From assembly GCA_022495005.1 (NCBI GenBank), contig JAGYXB010000812.1, positions 310,001 to 374,000 of the forward strand: a stretch of 64,000 nucleotides of DNA, read 5' to 3'. Both the position numbers and the translations under genes were made by a program. Source of the DNA: Rhyacophila brunnea. Taxonomy: Eukaryota > Arthropoda > Insecta > Trichoptera > Rhyacophilidae. Shown one piece after another: positions 11,295 to 23,281 of the stretch. The notes below the pieces were generated by a model. That model saw only the letters and a list, made by a program, of their open reading frames with translations, did not search any database and was not told the origin of the DNA. The first letter of the stretch is position 1, and each line of letters starts with the position of its first letter.

Positions 11295-12364
11295 CAGTGC
11301 TCCGCAACAGATGTGCCGCGGAGCATTGCTTAAAAAAACACTAATAATTTTGTATATTTTACAATACATACTAAATAGCCAAATTCGGGTACATGGCTGG
11401 TAATAAAATACATTTGAGCATATGCATAACATAATAAAACAATGCAAGGTCAGAATGAAAATATATTGACGTGATCTGATAAATTAGAAAGATTTAAGAC
11501 AAGGATCTCTACAAAATATGTACCAAAGGACCTACCAGACCACCAATGAATACTAGCAATTAATTTTGGATCCGTCTCAAAAACATTTAACTTTTCTTCA
11601 AGAGAAATTTCATCATTAGTTTCATACAATCAAAACGACTGGATTCTAACCCTTTTGCAACCAATGCCAAATTCTATATAACCTCTTATGGTATTTTATG
11701 GATTTCGGTTAATAAAGAATATACTTGTATGTCTGACAAGGCTACCAAACTAACTAAGTAAGGCGAAAAACTTGTATAATCATTGAAACAAGCTATTTAT
11801 TGATAATACCAATACATGGGAATAATAATGTACATTTGGTTCTTCGTCATGTGTTATTTTATTTAATTATTTATCAAATAAGTAGGTATGTAATGTAATG
11901 TTAGTGCCCTGGGGGCCCAAGCTCAGGGGGGGGGGATGGGGCGGCAGGTCAAGCAGATAAATGAGATAAACACAAATTACAATTTTGCTCTAATTGAAAA
12001 AAAGTAGCCTGCGGCGCTGTTTTACTTCACTGTCATTAATATTTTAACACATACGATTGTGGGATACAATTCGTTATTATTGTGTCAATACTCGACAAAT
12101 GATTATTGTTCACCGAAAACTAACCGTAGTTCAAGTGAATGAATTAATAAATACAAAACATCGCTAAACATGGAATCAATACGATTTATTTTACTTCGAA
12201 CATCATTTGATAAACGCTATTAGCGATAAGTAGGGAGGGGGGGCGCCGAAGATTCTGGTCTGGGGTCCATGCTTTGGTGTATAAATTGTTTTACGTGTGG
12301 TATCCCGCGGAATTTTGGGAAGACTTTTTGTGAGCCATGGGTGAGAAAAGGTTTCGGAGCACTG
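11295..12364. mobile_element. Non-autonomous hAT transposon (1.07 kb)
   Basis: Ends CAGTGCTCCG and CGGAGCACTG form perfect 10-bp inverted repeats. The flanks are gttaagac (11287-11294) and gtttagac (12365-12372), an 8-bp target duplication with one change, as expected for hAT. The empty site is intact in unit 2 (gtttagacaaccag near 19180). No transposase frame is visible. G-rich runs near 11910-11940 and 12230-12245 suggest further nested debris. Confidence 0.75.
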
Positions 12365-12449
12365 GTTTAGACAACCAGCGTTTGAAATGGACTGGAACAC
12401 CGATCATGTGACACCGGGTTGTTTTGTGAAATTATGAAAATCATTACTT

Positions 12450-13600
12450 ATATTAATTTACATTTGGAGTCTGGAGGTAACTGAAGTACTTAGAACAGCC
12501 TGGGTACATTGCAATCATTCAAGGGAGTAGGTTAGGAATTTTGTCTGGGATTAGCGCTACGATAGTTGGCTCAACCAATAATTATTTAATGCCTTGTAAT
12601 TCGCTATAACTAATTTTAATTCCTGATCAATTTTAAGCAGTTTGAGTACCTACTTATCTAAATACAATTACACCTATTGATTGATTTAGATTTACAAAAC
12701 AGAATTTCTTTGAATTCTATTGTTTTTCTAATATTCAATAAATAATTTGACTCTTAAAGTTGTAATATTGTATCAGTTAACATTATCCTATTGTAGCGAT
12801 CGAAATCTGTCCTGATTATTGTTTTAAGTAGCACAACGTAACATAGAAATATGCATGTTGGGCATAACGCGTAAAGATCAGAAAAAAAACTAATGGATAA
12901 GGAAGCAGGCATAAGTACGCGATGTGATAAAGGTCGGTAAGCAGATGAAATGGCCAAATGCCATCATATTATGGTACCCAAGAAAATGATAAGTCCTCCT
13001 AAAATCCGCTGGATGTATGTGGCATTGAATACTAGGGACCGAAGAGTCTAGCAGTATCGACGCCAGCTGATGATGCTGTTCTACATATTATTGTATTATT
13101 TAAAGAAAATCATTATAATAATAAACATTTAAAGTCTGGAGGTACCAACTGAATAATTGTTTACGTCATACCTGGAAGCACTACAATCATTCAATGGAGT
13201 AGGTTAGAAATGTGTCTGGGGTTAGCGCTACTACCATAATTATTGGCCCAAACCATAATTATTTGATTGCATTGTAATTCGTTATAACTAATTTTATTTC
13301 CTGATACATTCTAAGCAGTCCTTTCCTAAATACGATTACACCTATTGGTCGATTTATACTTAAAAAACAGAATTTATTTGAAATCCATTGTTTTCCATTT
13401 CTTCAATAACTAATTTAACCGTTAAAGTTGTTGTATTGTATCAGTTGACATTAGCCCATTGAAGCGATCGAAATTCGTCTTGATCAGTGTTTTTTTAGTA
13501 GGGCAACGTAGCATAAAAATAATCTTATTGGACAAAACGCGTAATGATCAGAAAAAACATTGAATAAGGAACCAGATGTGATAAAGGTCGCCAAACAGAT
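12450..13600. repeat. Local duplication of the unit boundary
   Basis: The end-of-unit block (ATTTGGAGTCTGGAGGT, TAGGTTAGGAATT, GATTAGCGCTAC) plus the start-of-unit block (TTGTAATATTGTATCAGTT, ACGCGTAA, GATCAGAAAAAA) occur twice back to back, at about 12450-13125 and 13126-13600. The same blocks occur once at 19290-19700 and 32104-32560. No gene is seen here. The second copy breaks off at 13594, where a LINE tail begins. Confidence 0.6.
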
Positions 13601-13707
13601 TCAATTCATTTATTTTACATATTGTGGACATTAAAAATTATAAGTTTAAGACGTTCACAAGATGACATTAAGAAACAAAGAAATATTATTAAAACAATAT
13701 TAAGTAC

Positions 13708-14523
13708 TGTCACCAGACCTAAAAAAGGCCCTGATGCCCGACAGTTCCAAATTCCAAATCAACGATTTAACTTTAATATCATAACACCTCCCCAACTAAA
13801 AGGTTGCACAGCCCTGCAGTACAAACGAAACGTTTCAAACATTTTTGTTACGAACACATTTTTTACACGAAGTCCCTTTCAAGTGTAGACTGCAGGTACC
13901 TGCATCCAACCTTGAATACGGCGGGCGGACATAAAGTCCCGTTGTTCGGCCAAGCAGCTTCCCTTCACCCCACAGCCGTGGCGGTCCACCCCCGCGTCTC
14001 CTTACCTACCAACAGGCTTTTTGAAAAAAAAGTTTTTAGTTCGCAATTAACCCCTAAATAAACCGGACGCGGCAAAATCGTTCCTCGACGGACGCGTCGC
14101 TCCTGCGGGAAGCGGCGTGGTCGCCAGGACAAGCCGGACGACATGTTACCCTAAATTGATATCAGTGCGCCCCTTTTGCCGATAACGTATTAATATTGAT
14201 TCCCATAATTATCCCAGAACGCGCACCGCGTCCCCGATAAAGTGCCCCGGCGCCGATCGCGCCATTGTGTGAACAAATGATACAAAGTGAATGTGCGACA
14301 GCTAAATCTAAGACTCCTTTAAGTGCAATTAATGATGTATTCCTAACCTGTCTGGAACTTAATGTAATTAAATGTCCCTGCGCAGGGAAATTGTCAAATC
14401 AAAATATGTGTTTTATATAATTAAACCCCGCGATGTCACGCATCTCCCAATCAAAATAATACTGAAGAAGATTCAACCACCGACATACAAGTGAGTGCCT
14501 CCCTATCATTCTTCCCGGTATTA
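13708..14523 (+). repeat. 5' LTR
   Basis: Begins TGTCACCAGACC and ends CTTCCCGGTATTA. Matches 15534-16351 over its full length with few substitutions and two one-base indels in A or T runs. Its GC content is much higher than the surrounding unit. Confidence 0.85.
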
Positions 14524-15533
14524 TACTGGCGCCCAACGTGGGGCGAACGAAGTCAATGCGACTTCGGGAACCACGACCCTGAGATACCCAAATGTGTGAC
14601 ATCAAACCTATAGTTTTGTGAATTTTAAAAATAAAAATAAATTCTCTGGCGCCCTATTATAAAAAAAAAAACCCTAAACAAAAATATATTTCGCCCACGC
14701 TACCGTTAAAACAAAGTGAAAATGAAGAGACAAAGTAATACAATAAGAACAATTTCGCGCGTAAACCAAACAAGATAAAAATCAAAACCAGGGGCGTTCA
14801 ACCTAATACACAGTGTTTTAAAAAAAAATATTGCGAGCCGCCAAAAATTAAAACGACGTTAATGTCCATGATGAAAATCAGTGCAACGAAACCCGAAAAT
14901 GCCACGAACGTGGGTTCTCACAGAACGGACGTTCCTACGATGCTGCAGCCACCCCGTCTACTGGCAGCTGCCGGGGACCACCGACACCGGAGGTCCTGGA
15001 AAAGTCCAGGGTATAACCTGCCTGTCAAGGTCGCCCCCCTCTGCCCGACGACCCCTAGCACGAGAACTCAGCCCTGTCTTCGCATCCCCGCGTCAATCTT
15101 GCGACGGCGTCGCCGGACCTGAGCACACGTCCAAATTGCGCCTCCCGCCGAACGACACCTGATCTCCGCAACCCTCCGCCTACCCCTGAATAGGCAACCC
15201 AGCCCCGACCACTGCAGCAGTCCGAAGAAGCCGATCATGTGACGACACCCTACCGAAACCGGCTACCCCTCCAGAATCGTTGGCACTTGCCGAGAAAAAT
15301 CTCGCAAGACGAAATGGCGTCTCCGACGGCACGAGACTCATAACCCGTTGAGCATCCCGCTCGCGGGTCGAAAAAACGTGCCCCATGAAAACCCTATCAA
15401 TGTGTTACCAACGCGAACCATTCGAAACCCCCGCGATTTATTAGTGAAATTTTCTTTGTTTTATCAATACACGCCCCATTTACTTTACGTGATCGCTGAT
15501 ATGAAATTCGAAACAAATTGCAGTATGGAGGTT

Positions 15534-16351
15534 TGTCACCAGACCTAAAAAAGGCCCTGATGCCCGACAGTTCCAAATTCCAAATCAACGATTTAACTTT
15601 AATATCATAACACCTCCCCAACTAAAAGGTTGCACAGCCCTGCAGTACAAACGAAACGTTTCAAACATTTTTGTTACGAACACATTTTTTACACGAAGTC
15701 CCTTTCAAGTGTAGACTGCAGGTACCTGCATCCAACCTTGAATACGGCGGGCGGACATAAAGTCCCGTTGTTCGGCCAAGCAGCTTCCCTTCACCCCACA
15801 GCCGTGGCGGTCCACCCCCGCGTCTCCTTACCTACCAACAGGCTTTTTGAAAAAAAAGTTTTTTAGTTCGCAATAAACCCCTAAATAAACCGGACGCGGC
15901 AAAATCGTTCCTCGAGGGACGCGTCGCTCCTGCGGGAAGCGGCGTGGTCGCCAGGACAAGCCGGACGACATGTTACCCTAAATTAATATCAGTGCGCCCC
16001 TTTTGCCGATAACGTATTAATATTGATTCCCATAATTATCCCCGAACGCGCACCGCGTCCCCGATAAAGTGCCCCGGCGCCGATCGCGCCATTGTGTGAA
16101 CAAATGATACAAAGTGAATGTGCGACAGCTAAATCTAAGACTCCTTTAAGTGCAATTAATGATGTATTCCTAACCTGTCTGGAACTTAATGTAATTAAAT
16201 GTCCCTGCGCAGGGAAATTGTCAAATCAAAAATATGTGTTTTATATAATTAAACCCCGCGATGTCACGCATCTCCCAATCAAAATAATACTGAAGAAGAT
16301 TCAACCACCGACATACAAGTGAGTGCCTCCCTATCATTCTTCCCGGTATTA
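15534..16351 (+). repeat. 3' LTR
   Basis: Near-identical to 13708-14523. It is preceded by a weak purine stretch (gtatggagg), a poor polypurine tract. It is followed directly by GTAC, the 3' copy of the target duplication. Confidence 0.85.
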
Positions 16352-17560
16352 GTACATAATAAAAGAGATAGACCAGTATTAAGTTATTCTACAGTATAAA
16401 TGTGTAAATACAAAAAAAAATAATAAGGAAGTACACCGGATGAGTTAAGCAGACCCTATTTTAATAATTTATAAAATAACGTCCACCCATACTCATCCTC
16501 ACGTAGATGGAATATATCAAAATCCGAAGCGATTTGGTTGAACAGAGTTATTGCCCTCCCAATTGGCATCACCAAAGGCAGGTTAATTCTGCTCCTCAGG
16601 AGACCAAACAACTGATGCTCCCGATTTCTTAGATAGTTATCAGGGACACACAAGTCAATACTACCAAGAATGGCGGTCGAAAAAAAAACGTGGCCAAATA
16701 TTGATATCTTCTAAAACTTAAACTATAGTATGTAAGCATAACTAAGAGAAAGTCAGTTGGATAAAGCCACGGATAATATCCATATAACCCATTGGCGGCT
16801 CCTCTCTTAGGTAAATTGGTTAATGACCCTCCAAAAATAAATATCTTACAATCTATGTAGGTTATAATCAAAGATGTAGGTACAATGTCTTATAATTATC
16901 GGCTAACGCGTCAACTCGCGACGCACGCTAACCGTGTGTATAAACTTTAAACAGAAGGAATCACGATCGGTCGCTGTATAGTCGGGCTCGGGCATAAATA
17001 TTTCTCTTTCTCTCTCATTTCTCATATGTCAGACGAAAAGAAGCACAAATCCTTTTTCTTTTTCTTCATATTATTTTGTCGCCGTATTAACAGTTATCAA
17101 GCGTGCAAAATGTATATCTGACACGACAAAATATAATAACTACCTATTATAAATGTCATCATTATTAATTTACTAATAATTTATGTAAGGTACCTATAAA
17201 TATTTGATTAAATTTCTGACCGGTATAATTAATATTTTTTCGAATTATTTTATATGCATTTGGCTATATTTTTCACCCATGTGGCATATTTTTACTACTG
17301 GCGACACTGTGTGTGACTTATTTAAATATTTTATTTATTTAATCTTTTCCAAAAGATTTACCTTACAGAAATTTATAGCAGCTGCTGTTGATATAATGTG
17401 AAATGTAAAATCATGTAAAACATTACGTGTTTATTATTTAATATTATTATTTCCATTGTTGTGGAAGGAATCATTTATTTTTCGATTATGGTATCACTGA
17501 TACGCCAAAGAATCGTGGCTCGGCTCTATACACTGAAATTGAACGTTTATAAATAGAAAA

Positions 17561-17698
17561 ATGGATAGAAAACGCGAACCAATCGTAGTTAGTCCAATTT
17601 GGAATGACGTGCCTTTGCAATTTTCAATGACTCCAGTTGACCATATTTTAATTACTAAAAATGTAAAGCAAGAGAATGATGATGATCTTTCTATGGAG
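17561..17698 (+). CDS. Plus-strand partner first exon, unit 2 (intact)
   Basis: A 138-bp open exon of 46 codons from ATG in good insect context (AAAAATGG) to a GTTAGT donor at 17699. It reads M-D-R-K-R-E-P, later N-V-K-Q-E-N-D-D-D-L-S-M-E. In length, phase, ending (acidic, K-Q-E-N, glutamate then GTTAGT) and opening (M-D-x-K) it resembles exon 1 of the minus-strand zinc-finger gene, so it may be a related first exon. No matching second exon or zinc-finger exon is found on the plus strand of this window. Copies: 29312-29449 (open), 42605-42746 and 58050-58189 (broken). Confidence 0.55.
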
Positions 17699-18254
17699 GT
17701 TAGTTTTTATTCGATTCAGTGTAATCAGTTACCTACCTAAAGGTTTTTATCATATTATTATTGTTATGTCATTTCATAATTGAGTCGTTCACAAGCACAC
17801 TGAAGCAAGTCATTGCCGACTCACGTAGAAAGCCAATTCATTCACAACGACTGGTCTTATTTTTTCCGTCCCTCCCGGTGTCTATGTTTGAACTGTCATT
17901 GGTCTATAGCAGGGATGGCCAGTGCGTCGATCGCGGACACAATTATAATATTGTATTATTTCTTGTTCAAATGAGTCAAAACTCCTCGATGTTACAGCTC
18001 TTAAAATCCAGTAGTACTTATCTCTTCTCTTACATATTATTATCAAAAAATACACTCATGCGAAGAACACAAGTGATGAGAACTTGGAAGAAATTCTACA
18101 GGAAAACAATAATAAAATAAATAATGTAAATTCCTACTGGTTGTAGACTGTTAGGTTTTGGGTTGTTTTTAGACCGCAAAAGAATGCGATTGCAAAAACG
18201 TTAAGCGAAGCTGTTCTATAATATACAAGGCGGTTATCGCGGTAGTTTAGCATA

Positions 18255-18512
18255 TATGTTTCGCTACATTTCAAAATCAGCCAAGTCCACCTTTAGGTAT
18301 TTTTTTAACTTTTTTGTAAATTGCTGAAGAACTACTGCTTTCTAAAGTTTCTGCATTATCAAAATGTGGAATTTATTCATTTTAAATATTCTATAGGTAC
18401 TCGAAATATTATAGACTTACCCTTGTGACTGTGTATTTGAGAAAATAAAAAGCTGTTTTTTTCCTATTCATCTATTATGGACTTGGCTGATTTTGAAATC
18501 TAACGACACATG
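18255..18512. mobile_element. MITE with long terminal repeats (258 bp)
   Basis: Terminal inverted repeats share ATTTCAAAATCAGCCAAGTC and extend outward to about 34 bp with a few mismatches. TA lies on both sides (18253-18254, 18513-18514), compatible with a Tc1/mariner-type target, though TA is weak evidence in AT-rich DNA. Units 3 and 5 show the empty site (catatttatgtagagg). Confidence 0.65.
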
Positions 18513-21500
18513 TATGTATAGGTGATTAATTGTTATAATAGGTAAGGTTTGGTAGGTTTTAACAGGATATCTCTTGGATGTGTTAATTTTTAGTGCGATT
18601 TAGACAGTTTTGACGGCTACCTAACTTATTGTTGGTAAAAATTATAAAACTTACCTCAATTCATAAATATACCGTCTAACGTCGGCAACTGCCTTGTGTA
18701 TAGAATAGACACTATGGAGGTGGTATCTTTACATAATCAAATTTTAATATATGAAATAACCTCTCTCAAAAAAAGACAAATCGGTTAAGAATCTAGGAAC
18801 AGACACAAAATGAATGGGAACTAAAATACCTAACGGGTGTGGAGAAACAGGCAACCGTTCTCGCGTGTGGAATAATATGGGTTAAATAATTTAAACACGT
18901 GTCAAGAATAAGTCATTCTAATCTTATCCTTCGTTCTGACAACTACTCTCAGAATATGCACTGACGCTCATTCAATATTGGTGTATTTGAAGTTTGCAAC
19001 ACTGTTGCACGTTTTTATCGTGTTTCATTTTCGTAGGACACTCATAGATTCAAAACCCTGCTTCAACATTAAGTGCATTGGAGTATAACCTATATGAATT
19101 ATATTTATTAATCTGAACTGTGGTAGCAATCTATCCAGTGACTTGTGCAACACTATGGCAATTTTTTAAAATTTTGTTTAGACAACCAGCGCTTAAAATG
19201 GACTGGAACACCGGACATGTGCTCTGGTTTGTGAAATCCACGAGACCACCGCGTTGTTTTCTGTAATTATGAAAATCATTATATTAATTATTTACATTTG
19301 GAGTCTGGAGGTAACTGAAGTACTTAGAACATGCCTAGATCCACTGCAATCATTCAAGGGAGTAGGTTAGGAATTTTGTCTGGGATTACCTTTACCATAA
19401 TTGGCCCAACCAATAATTATTTAATGCAATGTAATTTGTTGTACTTATTTAAATAGATTACACCTATTGATTGATTAAGATTTACAAAACAGAATATCTT
19501 TATATTCTATTGTTTTTCTTATTTATAAATAATTTGACTCTTAAAGTTGTAATATTGTATCAGTTGACTTTATCCTATTGTAGCTAACGAATATTATTTT
19601 TTAGTGTCACAACGTAATATGGAAACATGCATGTTGGGCATAACGCGTGAAGATCAGAAAAAACTAATGGATAAGAAAGCAGGCATGAGTACGCGATGTG
19701 ATAAAGGTAGGTAAGCAGATGAAATGGCCTAATGCCTTCATATTGTGGTACCCTAGAAAATGATCAATCTTCCTAAAACCCGCTGGATGTACGTGGCATT
19801 GAATACTAGGGACCGAAGAGGGAAATCCTTAATCCAGCAGTATCGACGCCAGCTGATGATGCTGTTCTACATATCGTATTATACCAACGTGTAGTATTAA
19901 ATAGATAAAAAATGTCATTAAAAATTAATACAAACCAAATACAAAATTGCTATTTTTATTAATATTTAATATAGCTCCATTTTAACATTGCAAAATTAAA
20001 ACATGTGCACGATATTATAGTGATTCAAACAAGGTGGTAGTCAAGCCTACTTAAAAATACTCAAAGATAAATAATATTTTGTTTTACGTAAACTACCATA
20101 TAAGCAGGCAGTGCATAGTTAAACTTCACCATTGTACGACAGATAATAATTGATACAGGTAGGTACGAGCATTTCGTAGATTTATACAGATATTATGTAT
20201 AGCTGTATAATAAGAGTACTACAAAACAAACAAATACATAACGACTCTAGAAAGGAAAAAGGGCGTAAGGCTCAGTTTTTTTATAATACGTTTTATTGCA
20301 TAACTACGTTGTTTGTACATGACTAAAATACATGTTATGTCTATACGATGTACTATCGAACAAGAGCCTCGTGTCTACGTGCTAAAACTGTGAAGTAACA
20401 ATCCCCTCCAGTACAGCTAATAAAACTTACGTTTTCAAATAAAGAATGACCCGTGGTGTAGTCGTTGTGTACGGATCTATCAATTTACGTTAAAATAAAA
20501 ATATGTCTAAAATATGTAAGTGATTTTAGAATTATTATTAGTAAACTTTTGGTTTGCTGCGAAGAAGAAAAAAATCCCATCTTGGCAAGCACATACAAAG
20601 TCCCTAGCACGCGTTGCTGCCATGACAGGTGCGGCAAAATGCAGTGTAGCAACACGCGACTGCAGCGCGTCAAGTACTTGCCGGACAGTAAGCTGCAATT
20701 TTCGATCGATAAACTAAATTTTGCTAGCATTTTAAAAAGGAACGAAGTGACGTGGGAAAAACGATAACAATTTTTTTTTACTCAATAATTAATATCAGAT
20801 TAAATTATTAATTATCGTCTATTTTGTATTTTAACCATAACAAAAAAGTTTTTGTCCCTCTTGTAAAATTTGATTTGAGATGATTACGCACTTTATCTTA
20901 TCTTAAGTAGAATTAAGCAATCACTAATTAGTTTCAAAATGTATGTACACTGTCGTAAATATATTAAAAATTATAATAATATTATCTGGAATAGTGTTTC
21001 CCAAACCGCCGGTCCGTAGAAATTTTCGAGCGGTCCGCAAACAGTTGCCCCTATTTCGCTGCGTCCAACGCAAGTGGTGCGTTGCCCACCAGATGGCCAT
21101 TAGATATGATTAGCATGGTATTTAAATTTTAATTAAATGGTCCATAGCGAATGGGTTAAGCTGCATAGGTATAATACCAAAAATTCCAATGAATCCGTCT
21201 AAGGAAGATGTCAACCCATAAACAATATATACTCAAAAATAAAGAAACTTAATGGAGTAATCTTTTGATGCCACTTTGGTATCAAGATATAAAATACAAC
21301 ATTGCAAATTACAAATACACAAAAGTATCTTTCACATTTTCGACAATTCATTTATATGAGACGACTTTTTTAGCCATGTCATTAAAAAAAACGAAATAGC
21401 AAACCAAATAGATGTCAATTCAGCACTTCGTCCCTCCGAAACAACACCGAAGCCTGGTTAACAACTATTCTAGCAAGATGAATTTAAGATTCGGCAGAAG

Positions 21501-21803
21501 TTTCTCTGCGAAATAATAAATATTATAATATATTACTCGTAATTTGTGAGAGCATTTTAATAACTTTCGATTAAAAATAACCACGATATAGAGTGAACCA
21601 AAACACACTCAGTAATGTAATAATAGTGTGTTAGCATGTTTCCATCATCATGCAATCATTTAGTAAATTTTCACTGGTGTTTCTTCAGCACATTATATTT
21701 TTTTAATTGATAAGACTGTCTGTATTTATACAAACAATTAATTTTGACATTTATATGGCTTATCAGCATGTGTCGTGTGACAAAAATTGTAGCATACATC
21801 GCA

Positions 21804-23024
21804 TTAAGATGGTTTTTCACCGGTATGTGTTCTTTTATGACTATTTAGATTACTCTTTTGAGAGAACATTTTTAAACAAATATCGCATTGATATGGCTTT
21901 TCACCAGTATGTGTTCTTTTATGCATTTTGAGGTGTCTGGACTGCGGGAATTTGGATGAGCAAACATCACATTGATATGGCTTTTCACCAGTATGTGTTC
22001 TTTTATGAATTTTGAGGGCATCATACTGCGAGAATTTATATGAGCATACATCACAGGTATATGGTTTTTCTCCAGTATGTGTTCTTTTATGCACGTTTAG
22101 ATTACTCTTTCGCGAGAACATTTTTAAACAAATATCGCATTGATATGGATTTTCACCAGTATGTGTTCTTTTATGCGTTTTGAGGTCACCAAACTGCGAG
22201 AATTTAGATAAGCAAACATCGCATTCATATGGTTTTTCACCAGTATGTGTTCTTTTATGCTTTTTGAGGTTTTTGGACAGCGAGAATTTAGATGAGCATA
22301 CATCACAGGCATATGGTTTTTCACCAGTATGTGTTCTTTTATGCGTTTTGAGGTCACAAGACTGCGAGAATTTAGATGGGCAAACATCGCATTCATATGG
22401 TTTTTCACCAGTGTGAGTTCTTTTATGCCTTTTGAGGTTTGTGGACGTTGAGAATTTAGATGAGCATACATCACAGGTATATGGTTTTTCACCAGTATGT
22501 GATCTTTTATGCAGTTCGAGGTGTCCAGACGACGAGAATTTAGATGAGCACACATCGCATTCGTATGGTTTTTCACCAGTATGTGTTCTTTTATGCATTT
22601 TTAGATTGCTTTGGTACGAGAATATTTTCAAACAAACATCGCATTGATATGGTTTTACAACAGTATATTTTCTCTTCTGCGATTTGAGATGATTATCCCT
22701 GGAATGAACACACGAAGTATGTTTTTTTAACGAATTTGAAGATCCAAATGTTGCATAACAATGACTGCAAACAAAATTACGTGGATAATATGTTGCTCTT
22801 TTAAGCTTGATTCGAATAACTTTCGGCAAAACGTACATTGTCTGCAATTCTGTCTTTATGTCTTGTTCATCTATAGTTATTTCTGAATACTGAGCCACCA
22901 TGTCTTCCACTCCTTTAATTGCATATTCTCCTTTATCAACATTATCGATTTTTACCACGATGGCCAGTGGAATTTCATTATTTTGACTTCCAATGTAAAT
23001 TGCTTTACATCGCTGAGTAGAAAT
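21804..23024 (-). CDS. Zinc-finger gene B, exon 3 (C2H2, 11 fingers)
   Basis: Open 3' coding exon of 406 residues, from the acceptor TTTTAG at 23025 to the stop at 21804. It begins I-S-T-Q-R-C, has I-K-T-E about residue 56, an N-terminal finger (C-S-H-C, H-x4-H) near residue 86, then ten C2H2 fingers (C-D-V-C, x12, H-x3-H) joined by TGEKPY linkers. Helix residues differ between fingers (for example S-S-G-H-L-E-L, T-S-T-N-L-K-R, L-S-K-N-L-K-K). It is expected to be a nuclear, sequence-specific DNA-binding protein; target unknown. Exon 2 is deleted in this unit, but exon 1 (28544-28657) ends in phase 0 and could join this exon directly, giving 444 residues. It ends K-P-S-stop like genes A and E. 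Confidence 0.88.
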   Translation of the reverse strand: MSTQRCKAIYIGSQNNEIPLAIVVKIDNVDKGEYAIKGVEDMVAQYSEITIDEQDIKTELQTMYVLPKVIRIKLKRATYYPRNFVCSHCYATFGSSNSLKKHTSCVHSRDNHLKSQKRKYTVVKPYQCDVCLKIFSYQSNLKMHKRTHTGEKPYECDVCSSKFSSSGHLELHKRSHTGEKPYTCDVCSSKFSTSTNLKRHKRTHTGEKPYECDVCPSKFSQSCDLKTHKRTHTGEKPYACDVCSSKFSLSKNLKKHKRTHTGEKPYECDVCLSKFSQFGDLKTHKRTHTGENPYQCDICLKMFSRKSNLNVHKRTHTGEKPYTCDVCSYKFSQYDALKIHKRTHTGEKPYQCDVCSSKFPQSRHLKMHKRTHTGEKPYQCDICLKMFSQKSNLNSHKRTHTGEKPS

Positions 23025-23281
23025 CTAAAAAAAAATACGTTTGATGAGCCCGATTCGGTGAATAAATAAGTAAAAAATGTTCTCAAAACTTTAGAGTAGG
23101 TAGTTATACCGAGAGTTTTATGTCTTAAATAAACCCTAGCATTCTATATCGTCGGTGAAAAAGAAGTAGTACATGAACCAGATTCCAGAATTAGGTCGTT
23201 CGCTGTTTACATTTTTATATAGATAGATTTTTTTACCATATCTGATCCTGATAAAGTCATATGGGCTTTCACAGACTAGAG

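Larger units (their letters stand above)
1..12738. repeat. Tandem unit 1 (5' edge cut by window)
   Basis: First copy of the array unit. It opens with the landmark AATAAACAATTTTACCC, which recurs near 32390, 43164 and (one base changed) 59800. Order inside: 3' flanking block, hAT remnant, zinc-finger exon 3, SINE, exon 2, exon 1, promoter block, tail. It is enlarged by a TIR transposon (1135-2729) and a hAT element (11295-12364). Between 1 and 1130 I see no gene; the block is conserved between units but its short open frames are broken from copy to copy. The plus-strand partner exon present in units 2-5 is deleted here: sequence runs straight from the promoter block (about 9800) into the tail. 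Confidence 0.85.
13708..16351 (+). mobile_element. Non-autonomous LTR retrotransposon
   Basis: Two LTRs of about 817 bp flank a 1.01-kb interior. The 4-bp duplication GTAC lies on both sides (13704-13707, 16352-16355). Just inside the 5' LTR is a primer-binding-site-like TGGCGCCCAACGTGGGGC (14527-14544). The interior is GC-rich and has no gag, protease, reverse transcriptase or integrase frame that I can recognise, so mobilisation would need a helper. By eye the LTRs differ at about half a dozen positions, so insertion is fairly recent. PBS style suggests a BEL/Pao- or Gypsy-like source; I cannot decide. Confidence 0.85.
13594..16872 (-). mobile_element. LINE (non-LTR retrotransposon) remnant, split by an LTR element
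   Basis: The minus strand from 16871 to 16456 encodes the C-terminal end of a LINE reverse transcriptase-type protein in two frames that overlap near 16640 (frameshift). The upstream frame has Y-Y-P-W-L-Y-P-T-D-F and S-F-R-R; the downstream frame has V-P-D-N-Y-L-R-N-R and L-F-N-Q-I-A-S-D-F-D-I-F, ending at a stop at 16456. The 3' end reads AAAATAAATGAATTGAATC at about 13594, a typical LINE tail. The LTR element 13708-16351 is inserted in the 3' UTR. Assignment to a LINE is from residue pattern; the clade is not determined. Confidence 0.6.
12739..19524. repeat. Tandem unit 2, zinc-finger exons deleted
   Basis: A remnant unit. Its start block (12739-13590) jumps, across LINE and LTR sequence, to sequence that in other units lies just upstream of exon 1 (from about 17090, matching 28848 onward). 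Exons 1, 2 and 3 of the zinc-finger gene are all missing. Only the promoter-like block, the plus-strand partner exon (17561-17698) and the tail remain. The stretch 16873-17090 is sequence I cannot place. Confidence 0.7.

Noticed and set aside
14862..15162. Two overlapping GC-rich open frames inside the LTR element
   Set aside because: Proline/arginine-rich in both frames, as expected from GC-rich non-coding DNA; no gag-like motif.
17940..18120. Plus-strand frame of 119 codons in the tail block, starting from GGGATGGCCAGTGCG-type sequence
   Set aside because: The same block in units 1 and 3 has different stops and frame. CAGGGATGGCC resembles a hAT end, but no matching second end or target duplication was found.
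20485..20767. Overlapping open frames on both strands in the GC-richer part of the unit 3 flank
   Set aside because: Four overlapping frames over the same bases and no homology recognised; likely compositional.
22180..22647. Plus-strand frames opposite the zinc-finger exons (also 34505-34720)
   Set aside because: Complement of the finger repeats; periodic and without start or splice support.
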